Positions 23,081 to 32,937 are shown, counted from the first letter of the stretch. The stretch is 64,000 bases of DNA from a virus (IMGVR_UViG_3300031369_000001:38615-102614); one strand, 5' to 3'. Notes: a model not told the origin generated them from the sequence alone. Program-made: numbers and translations.

Positions 23081-25090
23081 ATGCCTATTGCGCAATTTTA
23101 TGCAATAAAGGATAATCGTTATAAAGTTGTAACTGGTCAAATAGACGGTACTAATCCTCCTATTCCTGGAACAATTGATCGAGTTTTCGTATGTACAACT
23201 TCAGGGGGGGTTTTTACTCTTAACTATTTATATTATGATAATGGTATTGATTGGATAGAAATTGTACCTTTTAATGAATTACTTATTAGCGTAACTTTAG
23301 ATTTATTAGGAGGTAGTACCGAATTTAAGGAATATAGATTATATACTTGGGGAATAGGAGATTCTTCGTGGCATATTCTTAGTGAAGTTATTATTGCAGG
23401 GGGGGATGTTCAAGGTCCTATTTCTTCTACGGATAATGCAATAGTTAGATTTGATTCTACTACTGGTAAACTAATACAGAATAGTAACGTAATTCTTAAT
23501 GATGATGGTGATATTGAAACTAGTGGTACAATTACTTCGAATTTAATTAATGGTAGAGATATAGCTACTGATGGAAGTAACTTAGACTCTCATATATCGG
23601 ATGATTCTATCCATTATGTCCAAACTTCAATAGACCATACAAATATACAAAATATTGGAGCTAATACCCATGCAGAAATTGATGATCATATTTCTGATGG
23701 GGATAATCCACATGCCGTAACTAAAACCCAAATAGGATTGTCTAATGTCACAAATGATTCTCAATTAAAACGTAGTGCTTCGGATTTTAATAGTTTTGAT
23801 TTAAAAGCTTCTCCAGTATCAGGGGATATAGTTTTAGTAGAAAATAGTGAAGATGCTAATAATAAAAATAAAATAACCATAGGATCTATTTCTCATACAG
23901 TTTTAGCTGATATAGGTGTTAAATCACATACAACCATTGATACACATATCGATGATAGTACTATACATTATGCTCAAACACTTATTGATCATACGAATCT
24001 TTTAAATAAAGGAACTAATACTCATAGTGCTATAGATTCTCATATATCTAGTAACTCTAATCCTCATTCTATTACTAAAACCCAAATAGGTCTTGAAAAT
24101 GTAACTAATGATTCTCAATTGAAAAGAAGCGCTAATGATTTTTCTTCTTTTACCATTAAAGCTTCTCCAGTATCAGGAGACATAATACTTATAGAAGATA
24201 GTGTTGATTCTAATAATAAGAAGTATATTACGATAGGTGGAATTTCCCATACTATTTTGTCTAACATAGGAACTAATTCGCATATTGCTATTGATTCGCA
24301 TATAAGTGACGGAACTCTTCATTACACACAATCCAATATAGATCATACTAGTATCCAAAACATTGGAACTAATTCACATACTGTCATAGATACTCACATT
24401 TCGAATATTAGTAATCCACATACGGTTACAAAAACGCAAGTTAGCTTAGGGAACGTTACCAATGACGCTCAATTGAAAAGGAGTGCAAGTGATTTTTCTT
24501 CGTTTACTGTAAAAAGTACTCCGGTATCAGGCGATATAATTTTAATAGAAGATAGTGCTGATTCAGGAAGTAAGAAATATATTACCTTGGCTAATTTATT
24601 GGGAAATGTGAATGGTCCAGGTTCTTCTACGGATAATACAATAGTTAGATTTGATTCTACTACTGGTAAACTAATACAAGGTAGCAATGTTACGATAAAT
24701 GATACAGGTGATATGCATATGAATAATCATCATATCACCAATGCACAAACTATTACTTTTAATGACGTAGGTAGTGTTTCTCCTAGTGGGAGTACTATTA
24801 CTTGTGAATTTGATGTTGATCAGAAAATAATTGCAGATTTAGATGATAATGCTTCTTTAACTATTCAATTAAACACTCCTATAGGTCCTGGAAATTTTGT
24901 TTTAGTTTTAAAGCAAGGAAGTAGTACTGCTACTACTTCTATTACATGGGTAACTGAGGGAACTCATGGTTTATACGGAGTATTAAATTTTAGCACTGCT
25001 TTAGAGGCTAGAATATTTATAGGATTATTCTACGATGGAACAGATTGGTATGCTTTATCTAGTGATATGCCTCAAATATTAGGGAATTAA
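23081..25090 (+). CDS. Fibre protein with three 118-residue repeats
   Basis: ATG 23081 follows GGAGGA. 669 residues. The centre holds three copies of a 118-codon unit, each with a NPHxxTKTQ(I/V)xLxNVTND element (at 23705, 24059 and 24413) and a SPVSGDI(I/V)L(I/V)E element. NPHxVTKxQxGLxNV repeats are typical of phage fibres and form trimeric shafts. The ends are globular (N-terminal beta domain; C-terminal domain with FVLVLKQGSSTATTSITW). Its place within the head module suggests a head or neck fibre. Near-identical 57-bp repeats flank the triplicated part. Confidence 0.75.
   Translation: MPIAQFYAIKDNRYKVVTGQIDGTNPPIPGTIDRVFVCTTSGGVFTLNYLYYDNGIDWIEIVPFNELLISVTLDLLGGSTEFKEYRLYTWGIGDSSWHILSEVIIAGGDVQGPISSTDNAIVRFDSTTGKLIQNSNVILNDDGDIETSGTITSNLINGRDIATDGSNLDSHISDDSIHYVQTSIDHTNIQNIGANTHAEIDDHISDGDNPHAVTKTQIGLSNVTNDSQLKRSASDFNSFDLKASPVSGDIVLVENSEDANNKNKITIGSISHTVLADIGVKSHTTIDTHIDDSTIHYAQTLIDHTNLLNKGTNTHSAIDSHISSNSNPHSITKTQIGLENVTNDSQLKRSANDFSSFTIKASPVSGDIILIEDSVDSNNKKYITIGGISHTILSNIGTNSHIAIDSHISDGTLHYTQSNIDHTSIQNIGTNSHTVIDTHISNISNPHTVTKTQVSLGNVTNDAQLKRSASDFSSFTVKSTPVSGDIILIEDSADSGSKKYITLANLLGNVNGPGSSTDNTIVRFDSTTGKLIQGSNVTINDTGDMHMNNHHITNAQTITFNDVGSVSPSGSTITCEFDVDQKIIADLDDNASLTIQLNTPIGPGNFVLVLKQGSSTATTSITWVTEGTHGLYGVLNFSTALEARIFIGLFYDGTDWYALSSDMPQILGN
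23422..24678 (+). repeat. Direct repeats inside fibre gene
   Basis: 57-bp copies at 23422-23478 and 24622-24678 differ at one base and are exactly 1200 bp (400 codons) apart. Between them lie three 354-bp units. Recombination between the outer copies would remove the shaft repeats without changing frame. Confidence 0.9.
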
Positions 25091-25091
25091 T

Positions 25092-25745
25092 ATGGCTACT
25101 TCTTTTGTAAGCACATCTTCTGATTCTGATAGCTCTAGTTATTCTGTTTATCCTGTTGTCCCCGCTGGTGTCCAGGACGGTGATCTTTTAGTAGCGTTTG
25201 TTGGTGGCGTTGCGGCTGACACATCAGCAAGTGGCTGGACGTATTTAGGAGGGATCTCTGAATTTCGCGGGTTTTTTAAGGTTGCCAATTCGGAGAGTGG
25301 AACTTACACATTTAATCAGGTTGTCCAGGGGCCGCTTAGGGCACAGGTTGTTGCCTATAGGGGAGGATTCGACACATCGGATCCAATAGATGCAAATTCA
25401 TCCGCTGTGTATGGGTACAATAATGATGTATTAAAGGGTGGGACTGTCTCGCCTACTCTGTACCAGAACGAGACGTTGATATTTTTTGGTGGGTGTTATC
25501 GGACGTCAGCTGTTACGTTTAGTACCCCGGAGAATCCAATAACATTTACAGAGGATGTTAATACTGGAGACACCACAGGTGATATGTGGTGTCTATTTGC
25601 TCATGGTACATGGTACGTAGATGGTGCAAGTGGTGATATTGACTCGACAATGTCTGTCAGCACGCCCAATAAACAAGCGTTTGTATTAGCCCTTAATCCT
25701 AAAATAAATGTAAGTAATCCTATTTTAGCGGCAATGAGTTTTTAA
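25092..25745 (+). CDS. Putative fibre/adhesin-like structural protein, 217 aa
   Basis: All-beta, Ser/Gly-rich protein (SVYPVVPAGVQDGDLLVAFVG, SGWTYLGG, FVLALNP). The pattern is like the bacterial/phage domain in which 'GDLLVAF...GWT.....' repeats occur in surface and tail proteins. From about 25140 to 25680 the DNA is visibly richer in G+C and uses C/G at third positions more than either neighbour, which suggests recent acquisition. Location after the fibre gene suggests a receptor- or capsid-surface role. Confidence 0.6.
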   Translation: MATSFVSTSSDSDSSSYSVYPVVPAGVQDGDLLVAFVGGVAADTSASGWTYLGGISEFRGFFKVANSESGTYTFNQVVQGPLRAQVVAYRGGFDTSDPIDANSSAVYGYNNDVLKGGTVSPTLYQNETLIFFGGCYRTSAVTFSTPENPITFTEDVNTGDTTGDMWCLFAHGTWYVDGASGDIDSTMSVSTPNKQAFVLALNPKINVSNPILAAMSF

Positions 25746-25746
25746 T

Positions 25747-26349
25747 ATGCAAATAGATGTAAACCAAGATCCAATAATATTATGGATTTTAGCTAAAAAT
25801 TATGATGGTACATTTAAATCTGATATTTTAAGTGGTACAGTTAGGGTATTTTTTATTGATTCAGGTATAGAAAATAATATTTTAGCGATAACTTCTTTAT
25901 CAGAATTGTCTACTGGTAAATGGATATATGAATGGTCTCCTGTATCTTTGGCTATTGGTCAATATTTAATTGAATTTAATTTAATAGATAATTCTGGATT
26001 TGGTATAACTATTTTAGAGGATTTAATTATTACCGATTCGAATGATAAAGGTAAAATTGATTTTCAATATGTTGCCTCGGATAAAGGGACAGATATTGAA
26101 TTAGGACTATGGGTAGAAGATAATGGAGAAGTATTAAAGGATATAGATTCTATTGCTCTTGTTATACATAATATTGATGGAGTTTTAATTAGCGATTTAG
26201 GAATTATTTCATCGGATACTTCTGAAGGTGTTTTTAAATTTACCGTTTCTAGTAGTGTATTAAGTGAAGCATCTTCTTATTATTTAAATATTATTGTTAC
26301 TAGAGGAAGTGTATCATACGAAGCTAATATGGGTTTATCGGTTGCGTAA
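25747..26349 (+). CDS. Beta-sandwich structural protein, 200 aa
   Basis: Two likely Ig-like halves (IILWILAKNYDGTFKSDIL ... IEFNLIDNSG, then DIELGLWVEDNGEVL ... SYYLNIIVTRG). Similar to the N-terminal domains of phage upper-baseplate or fibre-support proteins. No catalytic motif. Its stop overlaps the next start. Likely an accessory of the preceding fibre genes. Confidence 0.55.
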   Translation: MQIDVNQDPIILWILAKNYDGTFKSDILSGTVRVFFIDSGIENNILAITSLSELSTGKWIYEWSPVSLAIGQYLIEFNLIDNSGFGITILEDLIITDSNDKGKIDFQYVASDKGTDIELGLWVEDNGEVLKDIDSIALVIHNIDGVLISDLGIISSDTSEGVFKFTVSSSVLSEASSYYLNIIVTRGSVSYEANMGLSVA

Positions 26350-26507
26350 TGTTACTACTTAGTAATAAGTTTCAAGTAATAAGAATTTCCATAGGGGGAA
26401 CTGTTTATCCTTCTTCTACTACGGTTGGTCCAAAGGTAAAAATAGCAATTGATTTAAAACCAGATATTACCATTGTAAAAGATCTTAAACCTATACCTAG
26501 AGGATAA
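26349..26507 (+). CDS. Small protein, 52 aa
   Basis: Opens at the TAATG overlap (MLLLSNKFQVIRISIGG) and ends one base before the next gene. Beta-rich and basic, without membrane segment. The exact fit in the gap supports it. Not recognised. Confidence 0.5.
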   Translation: MLLLSNKFQVIRISIGGTVYPSSTTVGPKVKIAIDLKPDITIVKDLKPIPRG

Positions 26508-26508
26508 A

Positions 26509-27528
26509 ATGGCTACTGTAAAAGTAAAATGGAGAGTTGAGGAATTAGATAATGTATTAGAGCAATTTGATACTCAAAAAGTTTATAGGAGTACTACGGG
26601 AGAATCAGGGGTATATAGTGAAATAACGATCCCGAGCACTAGGATTGATCTTGTATCTAATGTTACAGAATATTATTTTGATGATATAAATGGGGATTCT
26701 TCATACTATTACAAAGTAACCTTTTTTAATTCAGATACTGATAATGAAAGCACTGCGTCTAATGCTATATCTGGTGGGACAGCACTTGCTCTATCTATTA
26801 TCTCTGTTGAAGAGTTAAAAGAAATATATTTATTTGGATTAGATTTAACAGACGATTCAGGTAATCCCATACCAGATAGTGTTTACGAACATTATATAAA
26901 AAGTGCGGTTGCTCGTTTAGAAAAAACTTTAGATATAAGATTACTTCCAATTACTATTAGTAATGAACCTCATGATTATATAAGAGAAGAATTTTTACAA
27001 TTTATGTATTTATTTTTATATGAATATCCTGTGATTTCTGTAGAAGGAATGACTTTAGAATTTCCTACTGATAATACTATTATGACTGTAGATTTAGCGG
27101 ATATACATTTGCGAAAAGAGAGTGGTCAATTACAAGTAGTTCCTAATTTGAATTCTAATTATGCATTTATTTTTACAAATTCATCTTTTGGCGTATTACC
27201 TTACTATCAATTATTTACTCGGGCTATACCTGATTTCTTTAGAGTTTCATATACCGCTGGATTAGATCCTATTCCGGATGACATTAAAGATTTAATTGGT
27301 AAAATAGCAAGTTTTGGCCCTTTAAACATTGCGGGTGATTTAATTGGGGGAGCAGGCATAGCTTCGCAATCATTAAGCATTGATGGACTTTCTCAGATGA
27401 TTAATACTACAAGTAGTGCTACTAATGCTGGATACGGTGCTAGATTGCTTCAATATGGAAGAGAAATTAAAGAAGTGATACCGGAATTAAGAAGGTATTA
27501 TAAAGGTTTTAGAATGGTGGTAGTATAA
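26509..27528 (+). CDS. Head-tail connector (adaptor) with N-terminal FN3-like domain
   Basis: Residues 1-95 resemble a fibronectin-III domain (KVYRSTTGESGVYSEI, YYFDDINGDSSYYYKVTFFN). The rest resembles gp6/gp15-type adaptors: helical YEHYIKSAVARLEKTLDI, RVSYTAGLDPIPDDIKDLIGKIAS, and GARLLQYGREIKEVIPELRRYYKG. Adaptors bind under the portal and extend the DNA channel. Usual adaptors lack an FN3 domain, so it may project from the neck. Overlaps the next gene by one base. Confidence 0.7.
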   Translation: MATVKVKWRVEELDNVLEQFDTQKVYRSTTGESGVYSEITIPSTRIDLVSNVTEYYFDDINGDSSYYYKVTFFNSDTDNESTASNAISGGTALALSIISVEELKEIYLFGLDLTDDSGNPIPDSVYEHYIKSAVARLEKTLDIRLLPITISNEPHDYIREEFLQFMYLFLYEYPVISVEGMTLEFPTDNTIMTVDLADIHLRKESGQLQVVPNLNSNYAFIFTNSSFGVLPYYQLFTRAIPDFFRVSYTAGLDPIPDDIKDLIGKIASFGPLNIAGDLIGGAGIASQSLSIDGLSQMINTTSSATNAGYGARLLQYGREIKEVIPELRRYYKGFRMVVV

Positions 27529-28307
27529 TGGTTGCTCCCGTAATAGGTGTTCCTTCTGGAGTAAAGCAGAACGGCCAAAGAGTTGATTTTAGAAATAAGC
27601 AATTTGACCTTGCAATAGAGACTAAAGGTTATTTATTAGCTTGGACAAGGGCAACTATGTGTCCATGTAAAACGGATATTTCAGAACAACCCGATCCTAA
27701 TTGTACTTTGTGCAAAGGAAAAGGTGTTTTTTATTTTGGAGGCAGTAGTCAGGATTTATCTTCTTATATATTTTCTACATTACAACAAAACATAATCACT
27801 TCTTCAAACGCAATGGTAATTCGTGGAATAATTACTAATATTACTAATAAGAAAGAAAATCTTGATAAAATAAGTAATTGGGTAGACGGTTCAATGCGTT
27901 TAACTGTTCGTCCTGAAAATAAAATAGGGTATTTAGACAGATTTGTGGGGTTGGATTGTAATATTCCATATACTGAAACAAAAATATCAGATGGAACTAA
28001 TACTATTATACCTAGGTATCCAATAATTGAAATTAATTTATTACGGTCTATTGATACTACCTATGTATTGGATACTGATTTTGAAATAACTACTAGTGGA
28101 AGTATTTTTTGGCTAAATGCTCCTCCTGCTACAGGAATTAAACTAACTCTACATTATTTATGTTATCCTACGTGGTTAGTAATAGATCATCCACACAGTG
28201 TTAGAATGACTTCTAAATTATTAAAAACCCCTAGTCCTAAAACCCCTACAGGAGATCCTATTGATTTACCAACCCAAGCTTTAGTACTCTATGAGTTTTT
28301 AGTATAG
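27528..28307 (+). CDS. Neck / head-closure protein with zinc knuckle
   Basis: 259 residues. A conserved-looking CPC...PDPNCTLCKGKG motif (C45, C47, C59, C62) matches myophage neck proteins that carry a small zinc ribbon. Downstream strands (PIIEINLLRSIDTTYVL, KLTLHYLCYPTWLVID) fit a beta-barrel 'stopper'. Lies between adaptor and gp10-like gene, as expected. Confidence 0.65.
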   Translation: MVAPVIGVPSGVKQNGQRVDFRNKQFDLAIETKGYLLAWTRATMCPCKTDISEQPDPNCTLCKGKGVFYFGGSSQDLSSYIFSTLQQNIITSSNAMVIRGIITNITNKKENLDKISNWVDGSMRLTVRPENKIGYLDRFVGLDCNIPYTETKISDGTNTIIPRYPIIEINLLRSIDTTYVLDTDFEITTSGSIFWLNAPPATGIKLTLHYLCYPTWLVIDHPHSVRMTSKLLKTPSPKTPTGDPIDLPTQALVLYEFLV

Positions 28308-28309
28308 TT

Positions 28310-29173
28310 ATGGATTATCGAATAGAAAAAGGTAATTTTACTGTTGAACAATTAGCCTTATTAACCGTAGATGTAGTTTCTACTATTCTAGATAATGTTG
28401 TACAGTCTGCTAGAAACCACTGGATTAAAATTGCTAAAGAAGATAATAGTCATTTAAAATTGGATTATTTACGAGGAATACAACCAATTGATGTAAAAAG
28501 AAGAAAAGGAACTTGGACCGTTTCTCTTGTAGGTGAATTACCACATTTACTAGAGGATGGAAGTCCTGAATTAGATATGAGGGATACTTTACTAGGCCCG
28601 AATGTTCCAGTAGTTCCTTTAGGATCTAGAGGAAAACATCTTAGTGAAAATAAGCAATTTTATCGTGCTATTCCTTTTAGACATACTGGGCCTAGTAGTG
28701 GCAGTGTTGTAGGTCAAGCGATGGGATCAGCTTACCAAGGAATGTTGGGGATAAAAGAAGCAAAGAAATTAGGGAGAAAAGTTTTTAAAGAGGCTAAGCA
28801 ACTTAGTGCAAGTGCTACAGCGCCTATAATAACGCGAGAAACTATAAAGAATCCTTTTACCGGTAAATCCACTACTGGTTGGGTATTTGGTGGAAAAAAA
28901 CAAACTTGGGGGGATAGGTTATCTGCTGGATATGCTCCTAAATTAAAAGAACACCACACTACTGACATTTATACAGGAATGGTTCGCTTAGAGAAAACTT
29001 ACGTAAAAGGAACACAAAGTCAGTATATGACTTTTAGAACAATATCTACTGCAAAAAGGGTTGGGTGGATTAGGAAACCCATTGAAGCAAGGCATTATGC
29101 TGAAAAAGTAAGGCTTTTTGTTGGCGATTTAATTCCAAAAGCAATTGATGCCTTTATGAAGGAAGTAAAATGA
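28310..29173 (+). CDS. HK97 gp10-like tail-completion/neck protein
   Basis: 287 residues: an N-terminal helix (SARNHWIKIAKEDNSHLKLDY), a short barrel (RKGTWTVSLVGELPHLLEDGS) and a long basic insertion. The pattern ARxxW ... GxLPHxLExG is characteristic of HK97 gp10-like proteins. The C-terminus (RHYAEKVRLFVGDLIPKAIDAFMKEV) completes the fold. The middle part (PSSGSVVGQAMGS) is extra. Start is 3 bases after the previous stop. Confidence 0.65.
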   Translation: MDYRIEKGNFTVEQLALLTVDVVSTILDNVVQSARNHWIKIAKEDNSHLKLDYLRGIQPIDVKRRKGTWTVSLVGELPHLLEDGSPELDMRDTLLGPNVPVVPLGSRGKHLSENKQFYRAIPFRHTGPSSGSVVGQAMGSAYQGMLGIKEAKKLGRKVFKEAKQLSASATAPIITRETIKNPFTGKSTTGWVFGGKKQTWGDRLSAGYAPKLKEHHTTDIYTGMVRLEKTYVKGTQSQYMTFRTISTAKRVGWIRKPIEARHYAEKVRLFVGDLIPKAIDAFMKEVK

Positions 29174-29838
29174 TTAATAGGTATCTAAAAACTATATTAG
29201 AAAATGGAATAACAGCAATACAAAACGATTTAACTATACTAGATGAGTTATTTCGTTATAATTTTATTCTAGAAGACAATGAGTCTATTTCGTGCAAGTC
29301 ATATTTTAGTACAAATGGATTTACCGTAGTGAATGGTTATCCAAGAAGCGATTCTAAATTCCCATTGTGCGCAATTACTTTGCTATCAGATAGAGAAGCT
29401 GATTACGTATTGAATAATGACGCAGGGGTTATAGACGATGTACCTGAACAATATACCAATATGGATTTAAAAACTACTATCTGGGAGTATATGTACCAGT
29501 TATTTATTTATACAGAACATCCTGATATAACTGCCTATTACTACGAAATAGTTAAATCTATTTTATTAGAAAATATAGATACCTTTAACGATTTAGCATG
29601 TTTTAACCTATCACTATCTGGTTCAGAATTAGCCCCAGATTTACGGTATTTGCCTGAACATTTATTTTCTAGGCAATTAACCTTTAGGTGTAATTCTGAA
29701 TTTACAAGATTTGATCGCGATAGTAAATTATCTAAAGCTTTTAAGGTTACTGGTATATATGTTGACAAAATAGCTAGTAAACAAGATATTGGTGATGTGA
29801 AAGCCAATGTTAACATTTATGAGGATATAAATGACTAA
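29170..29838 (+). CDS. Putative tail terminator protein, 222 aa
   Basis: Overlaps the gp10-like gene by 4 bp (ATGA). The central YMYQLFIYTEHPDITAYYYEIVKSILLE and FNLSLSGSELAPDLRYLPEHLFSRQLTFRC fit tail-terminator proteins, which cap the tail tube and sheath. Directly before the sheath gene in tail-module order. No strict motif exists for the family. Confidence 0.6.
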   Translation: MINRYLKTILENGITAIQNDLTILDELFRYNFILEDNESISCKSYFSTNGFTVVNGYPRSDSKFPLCAITLLSDREADYVLNNDAGVIDDVPEQYTNMDLKTTIWEYMYQLFIYTEHPDITAYYYEIVKSILLENIDTFNDLACFNLSLSGSELAPDLRYLPEHLFSRQLTFRCNSEFTRFDRDSKLSKAFKVTGIYVDKIASKQDIGDVKANVNIYEDIND

Positions 29839-30082
29839 AAAGAAAGAACCATTTCGTAGAGAACCTATGACGAATATAGGGCTAGAAAATGTTGTTAAAG
29901 AAAAAAGAAAACCTGATTTACCTAAAGTAACTATCGCGGTATTTAGGTTAGTATCTGGTGTTAAAAGTGATCAAATTGCTGGATTTGCACATTATGCTAA
30001 ACTAAATAATATGATTTTATTAACTATTCCTGAATGGCAAAAGGAATATGAAAACTTTTTATGTAAGCCTGTAAGGAGTTAA
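29831..30082 (+). CDS. Hypothetical protein, 83 aa
   Basis: Basic N-terminus (MTKKKEPFRREP) and a compact C-terminal region (DQIAGFAHYAKLNNMILLTIPEWQKEYENFL). It lies between terminator and sheath, where myophages often have a small tail-completion or helix-turn-helix-like protein. Not recognised. Confidence 0.55.
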   Translation: MTKKKEPFRREPMTNIGLENVVKEKRKPDLPKVTIAVFRLVSGVKSDQIAGFAHYAKLNNMILLTIPEWQKEYENFLCKPVRS

Positions 30083-30085
30083 AAA

Positions 30086-32383
30086 ATGGCAACATCAATA
30101 TTTTTTAATGGTAGGCTAATTTCTATTCCTGGTTCGTATTCGAGTATCGATGCTTCAGGATTAGAAACAATTGGTTTAAGTGCTTCTGGTATTGTGGCAG
30201 TTATTGGAACAGCTGTTGGAGGTAGGCCGGTATCCGCCATTTCAGAAATTGACGATATTATATCTATTGCTAAACCTGAACAAGGTTTGCAGACCTTTAA
30301 AAGTGGGAATTTAAGGGAAGCTATTGCGATGCTTTTTTCCCCGAGTAAAGATCCAGATATTCAAGGAGGGGCGCAGCAAGTAATTGCAATGAAGGTAAAT
30401 CCCGCAACGCAGTCAAGCGGGCAATTATCTAATGCATATAATGCTATTTTAGATTTAACATCTAAAGATTGGGGGGATTTTACGAATCAGATAAATGTTT
30501 TAGTTAGTTCTGGAACAACTAAAGGAATCTTATTTACTATCGTCTATGAAGATATTATTGAGACGGTTGATAATTTAGGTGGGGATGTTATTTTTAATTT
30601 AAAATATGTTAAGCCTACTTATGGTTATGACACCATGATTGCTGAAGTAAAAAGTGGTGGCTTAATAAGTTGCAATGCTACTAGAGATCTAGGGGGTTTA
30701 GATTCCGACATTACTCAATTAGGGGGAAATGGCACTTTAATAGTTGCTAGTTCTTCTACTTCTGACACTACACAAAGTCTCATTGTTTATGGATTAGATG
30801 CTTCAGGAGCCTATCAGACTGAGACATTTTCATTGAATGGCACTACCAGCGTCAATGGGTCTTTGACGTTTTCTAAAATAATTGGTGCCAGAATTGTAGG
30901 AACTACTATCGGTACTGTTACGCTTACAGATACTGATCCTACAACTATTTTAACAATTACCGCTGGGGTTAATGGGTCTAAGGGTATTGCCAATTGTTCT
31001 ACCAATTATGTATCTAATAGCAAAGTTACTTTGGTATCAGATGGAGCATCAACGAAGGATGTTTTACTTATTGGGAAAGATTCTTCAGGAGTATTACAAG
31101 TTGAGAAAATTACGTTAACTGCGACTACTCCAGTTATTAGTGTTGGTAATTTTAGTGAATTAACCTATATAGGTTTAGGGGATGTTGAGGCAGCACAAAC
31201 TTTGACGTTATCTTGTGAAGCGGCTGCGAGTACTACGACACATAATACTATTCAAAAAGTTTCTGATTATTTTAATAGTAAATCGGAATCATCTAATGGA
31301 TTTGTTTTTACAATTTCTACCGCATTATTATCTTTAGATTCTTCTAATTTAGATATAACTACTGGGGCAGGAGGAGCGGTTAGTTGTCTTAGCCCAGCAA
31401 ATCCCGCATTCTATGCAGATGCTTATTTAGTTCGGCAATGGATTAATAATAATAGTCAATTAATATCAGCAAGTAAGGTAACTGCTGCGGTTGGGGGTGC
31501 TCCTAGTACCTTTACTGTTCCTATTTACTTAACTGGTGGATCTGAAGGAACTGCCACTACGTCAGATTGGCAATCAGCATATAATTGGCTTAAGCAAATT
31601 TTTGTTAATTCTATTGTTCCTTTGACTGGAGATCCAGCTATACACGCTATTCAGGATGCGCATATTGCATATATGTGCGGGGTAGGTCGGAAAGAGAGAG
31701 ATGGTTTTATTGGATTATTAAATACTGCGCAAGACGATGTTCCTACTAAAACAGAACTTAAAAGTCAAATAATAGATTTAAATAGTAGGCATGAACGTAC
31801 CTTTGCGCAGTCTATTGAATACTATAATACAGCAGGAGAACGAGAAGAATTTTTGCCTTATTTTACTGCTTGTATTGCTGCGGGAATGCAAGCAGGTAGT
31901 AGCGTCGGTACTTCTTTAACTTTTAAATATGCAAATGTGTTGAAGTTCAATCAATCGTCTACTTGGAATCCCGTGGATGACGCAGAGGAATTAATACAAT
32001 CTGGATTATGCTTTTTGGAAAATGTTTCAGGAGTAGGTAGGCGATGGGTTAGGAATATTACTACACATCTAAGTAGTAATAATTTAGCATATATTGAGGG
32101 TAGTGTAAATGAAGCAGTTAATTACGCAGTATATAACCTTCGAACAGAATTAGAATTTGCAGTAGGTAAAAAGGGATTCGCCGGGACTATAAATGCAGCT
32201 GCTTCTGTTGCTAGGGGTATTCTAGAGTCACTTATTAGAGAAGGAATTATAGTTGCTTATAGAAGTTTAAATATTGAACTAATTACTGATGTAATGGAGG
32301 TATCTGTTGAAATTGCTCCTGTTTTACCGATTAACTTTATCTTAACAACAGTGCATTTAATAACTATTCCGCAAACTGCGTAA
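30086..32383 (+). CDS. Contractile tail sheath protein
   Basis: 765 residues. The N-terminus (PGSYSSIDASGLETIGLSASGIVAVIGTAVGG) and C-terminus (RGILESLIREGIIVAYRSLN, then VSVEIAPVLPINFILTTVHL) are the conserved sheath ends that lock neighbouring subunits in the contractile lattice. The middle (about 200-480) has extra beta domains, making the protein longer than simple sheaths. SD GTAAGGAG. Followed by the tube gene, as in all contractile tails. Confidence 0.9.
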   Translation: MATSIFFNGRLISIPGSYSSIDASGLETIGLSASGIVAVIGTAVGGRPVSAISEIDDIISIAKPEQGLQTFKSGNLREAIAMLFSPSKDPDIQGGAQQVIAMKVNPATQSSGQLSNAYNAILDLTSKDWGDFTNQINVLVSSGTTKGILFTIVYEDIIETVDNLGGDVIFNLKYVKPTYGYDTMIAEVKSGGLISCNATRDLGGLDSDITQLGGNGTLIVASSSTSDTTQSLIVYGLDASGAYQTETFSLNGTTSVNGSLTFSKIIGARIVGTTIGTVTLTDTDPTTILTITAGVNGSKGIANCSTNYVSNSKVTLVSDGASTKDVLLIGKDSSGVLQVEKITLTATTPVISVGNFSELTYIGLGDVEAAQTLTLSCEAAASTTTHNTIQKVSDYFNSKSESSNGFVFTISTALLSLDSSNLDITTGAGGAVSCLSPANPAFYADAYLVRQWINNNSQLISASKVTAAVGGAPSTFTVPIYLTGGSEGTATTSDWQSAYNWLKQIFVNSIVPLTGDPAIHAIQDAHIAYMCGVGRKERDGFIGLLNTAQDDVPTKTELKSQIIDLNSRHERTFAQSIEYYNTAGEREEFLPYFTACIAAGMQAGSSVGTSLTFKYANVLKFNQSSTWNPVDDAEELIQSGLCFLENVSGVGRRWVRNITTHLSSNNLAYIEGSVNEAVNYAVYNLRTELEFAVGKKGFAGTINAAASVARGILESLIREGIIVAYRSLNIELITDVMEVSVEIAPVLPINFILTTVHLITIPQTA

Positions 32384-32398
32384 TAAAGGAGGCATATT

Positions 32399-32863
32399 AT
32401 GTCTTTAGATAAAGGTCAACCAGGACGCCTTATTACTGGGGCAAGATGTCGATTTAGTGTAAATGGTCAAGTTATTGGCTATGCGCGAAATGTTAGTGGT
32501 GGAGAAACGGTACAATATGAGGCAATCGACGTATTGGATAATATTGAGACGGAAGAACATGTTCCCGTTGGATATAGTGTTAGTCTTACTGCTTCTATGT
32601 TTCGCATTGTAGGGAATAGTTTAAAAAGTGCGGGTTTATTTCCTCCTACAGGTAAGGATCCAGAAGAGCATCTACGGAATGTATTGTTACTTTCAGGTAT
32701 TATGAAAGCAACTATAGAAGATACAAAAACGGGAAAGGTAATCCACGAATATAGTAATGTGAAAGTATCTAGTTATAATTGGCAAGTTGACGCACGAGGG
32801 GTAATGGGGAATGATATAGACTTTGTAGGTATTAGGGCTTTGGATGAAAGTGAATTAAGTTAA
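32399..32863 (+). CDS. Tail tube protein
   Basis: 154 residues, typical size for myophage tubes. Starts MSLDKGQPGRLITGARCRFSVNGQ, with a central YEAIDVLDNIETEEHVPVGYSV and SSYNWQVDARGVMGNDIDFVG, matching the beta-barrel tube fold that forms hexameric rings inside the sheath. Followed by a strong terminator. Confidence 0.85.
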   Translation: MSLDKGQPGRLITGARCRFSVNGQVIGYARNVSGGETVQYEAIDVLDNIETEEHVPVGYSVSLTASMFRIVGNSLKSAGLFPPTGKDPEEHLRNVLLLSGIMKATIEDTKTGKVIHEYSNVKVSSYNWQVDARGVMGNDIDFVGIRALDESELS

Positions 32864-32892
32864 AACTTATTTTATTTTTTCCTTAGCTTTGG

Positions 32893-32937
32893 CCCCTAAT
32901 ATAGATTACTCCCATCTATATTAGGGGTCTTTTTATT
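32893..32937 (+). terminator. Rho-independent terminator after tail tube
   Basis: Perfect 14-bp stem (CCCCTAATATAGAT / ATCTATATTAGGGG) with loop TACTCCC, followed by TCTTTTTATT. Ends the highly expressed head-sheath-tube block. Confidence 0.95.

Noticed and set aside
23600-24600. Regularly spaced repeats resembling a CRISPR array
   Set aside because: Period is 354 bp and in frame with a fibre protein; these are protein repeats, not short repeats with spacers.
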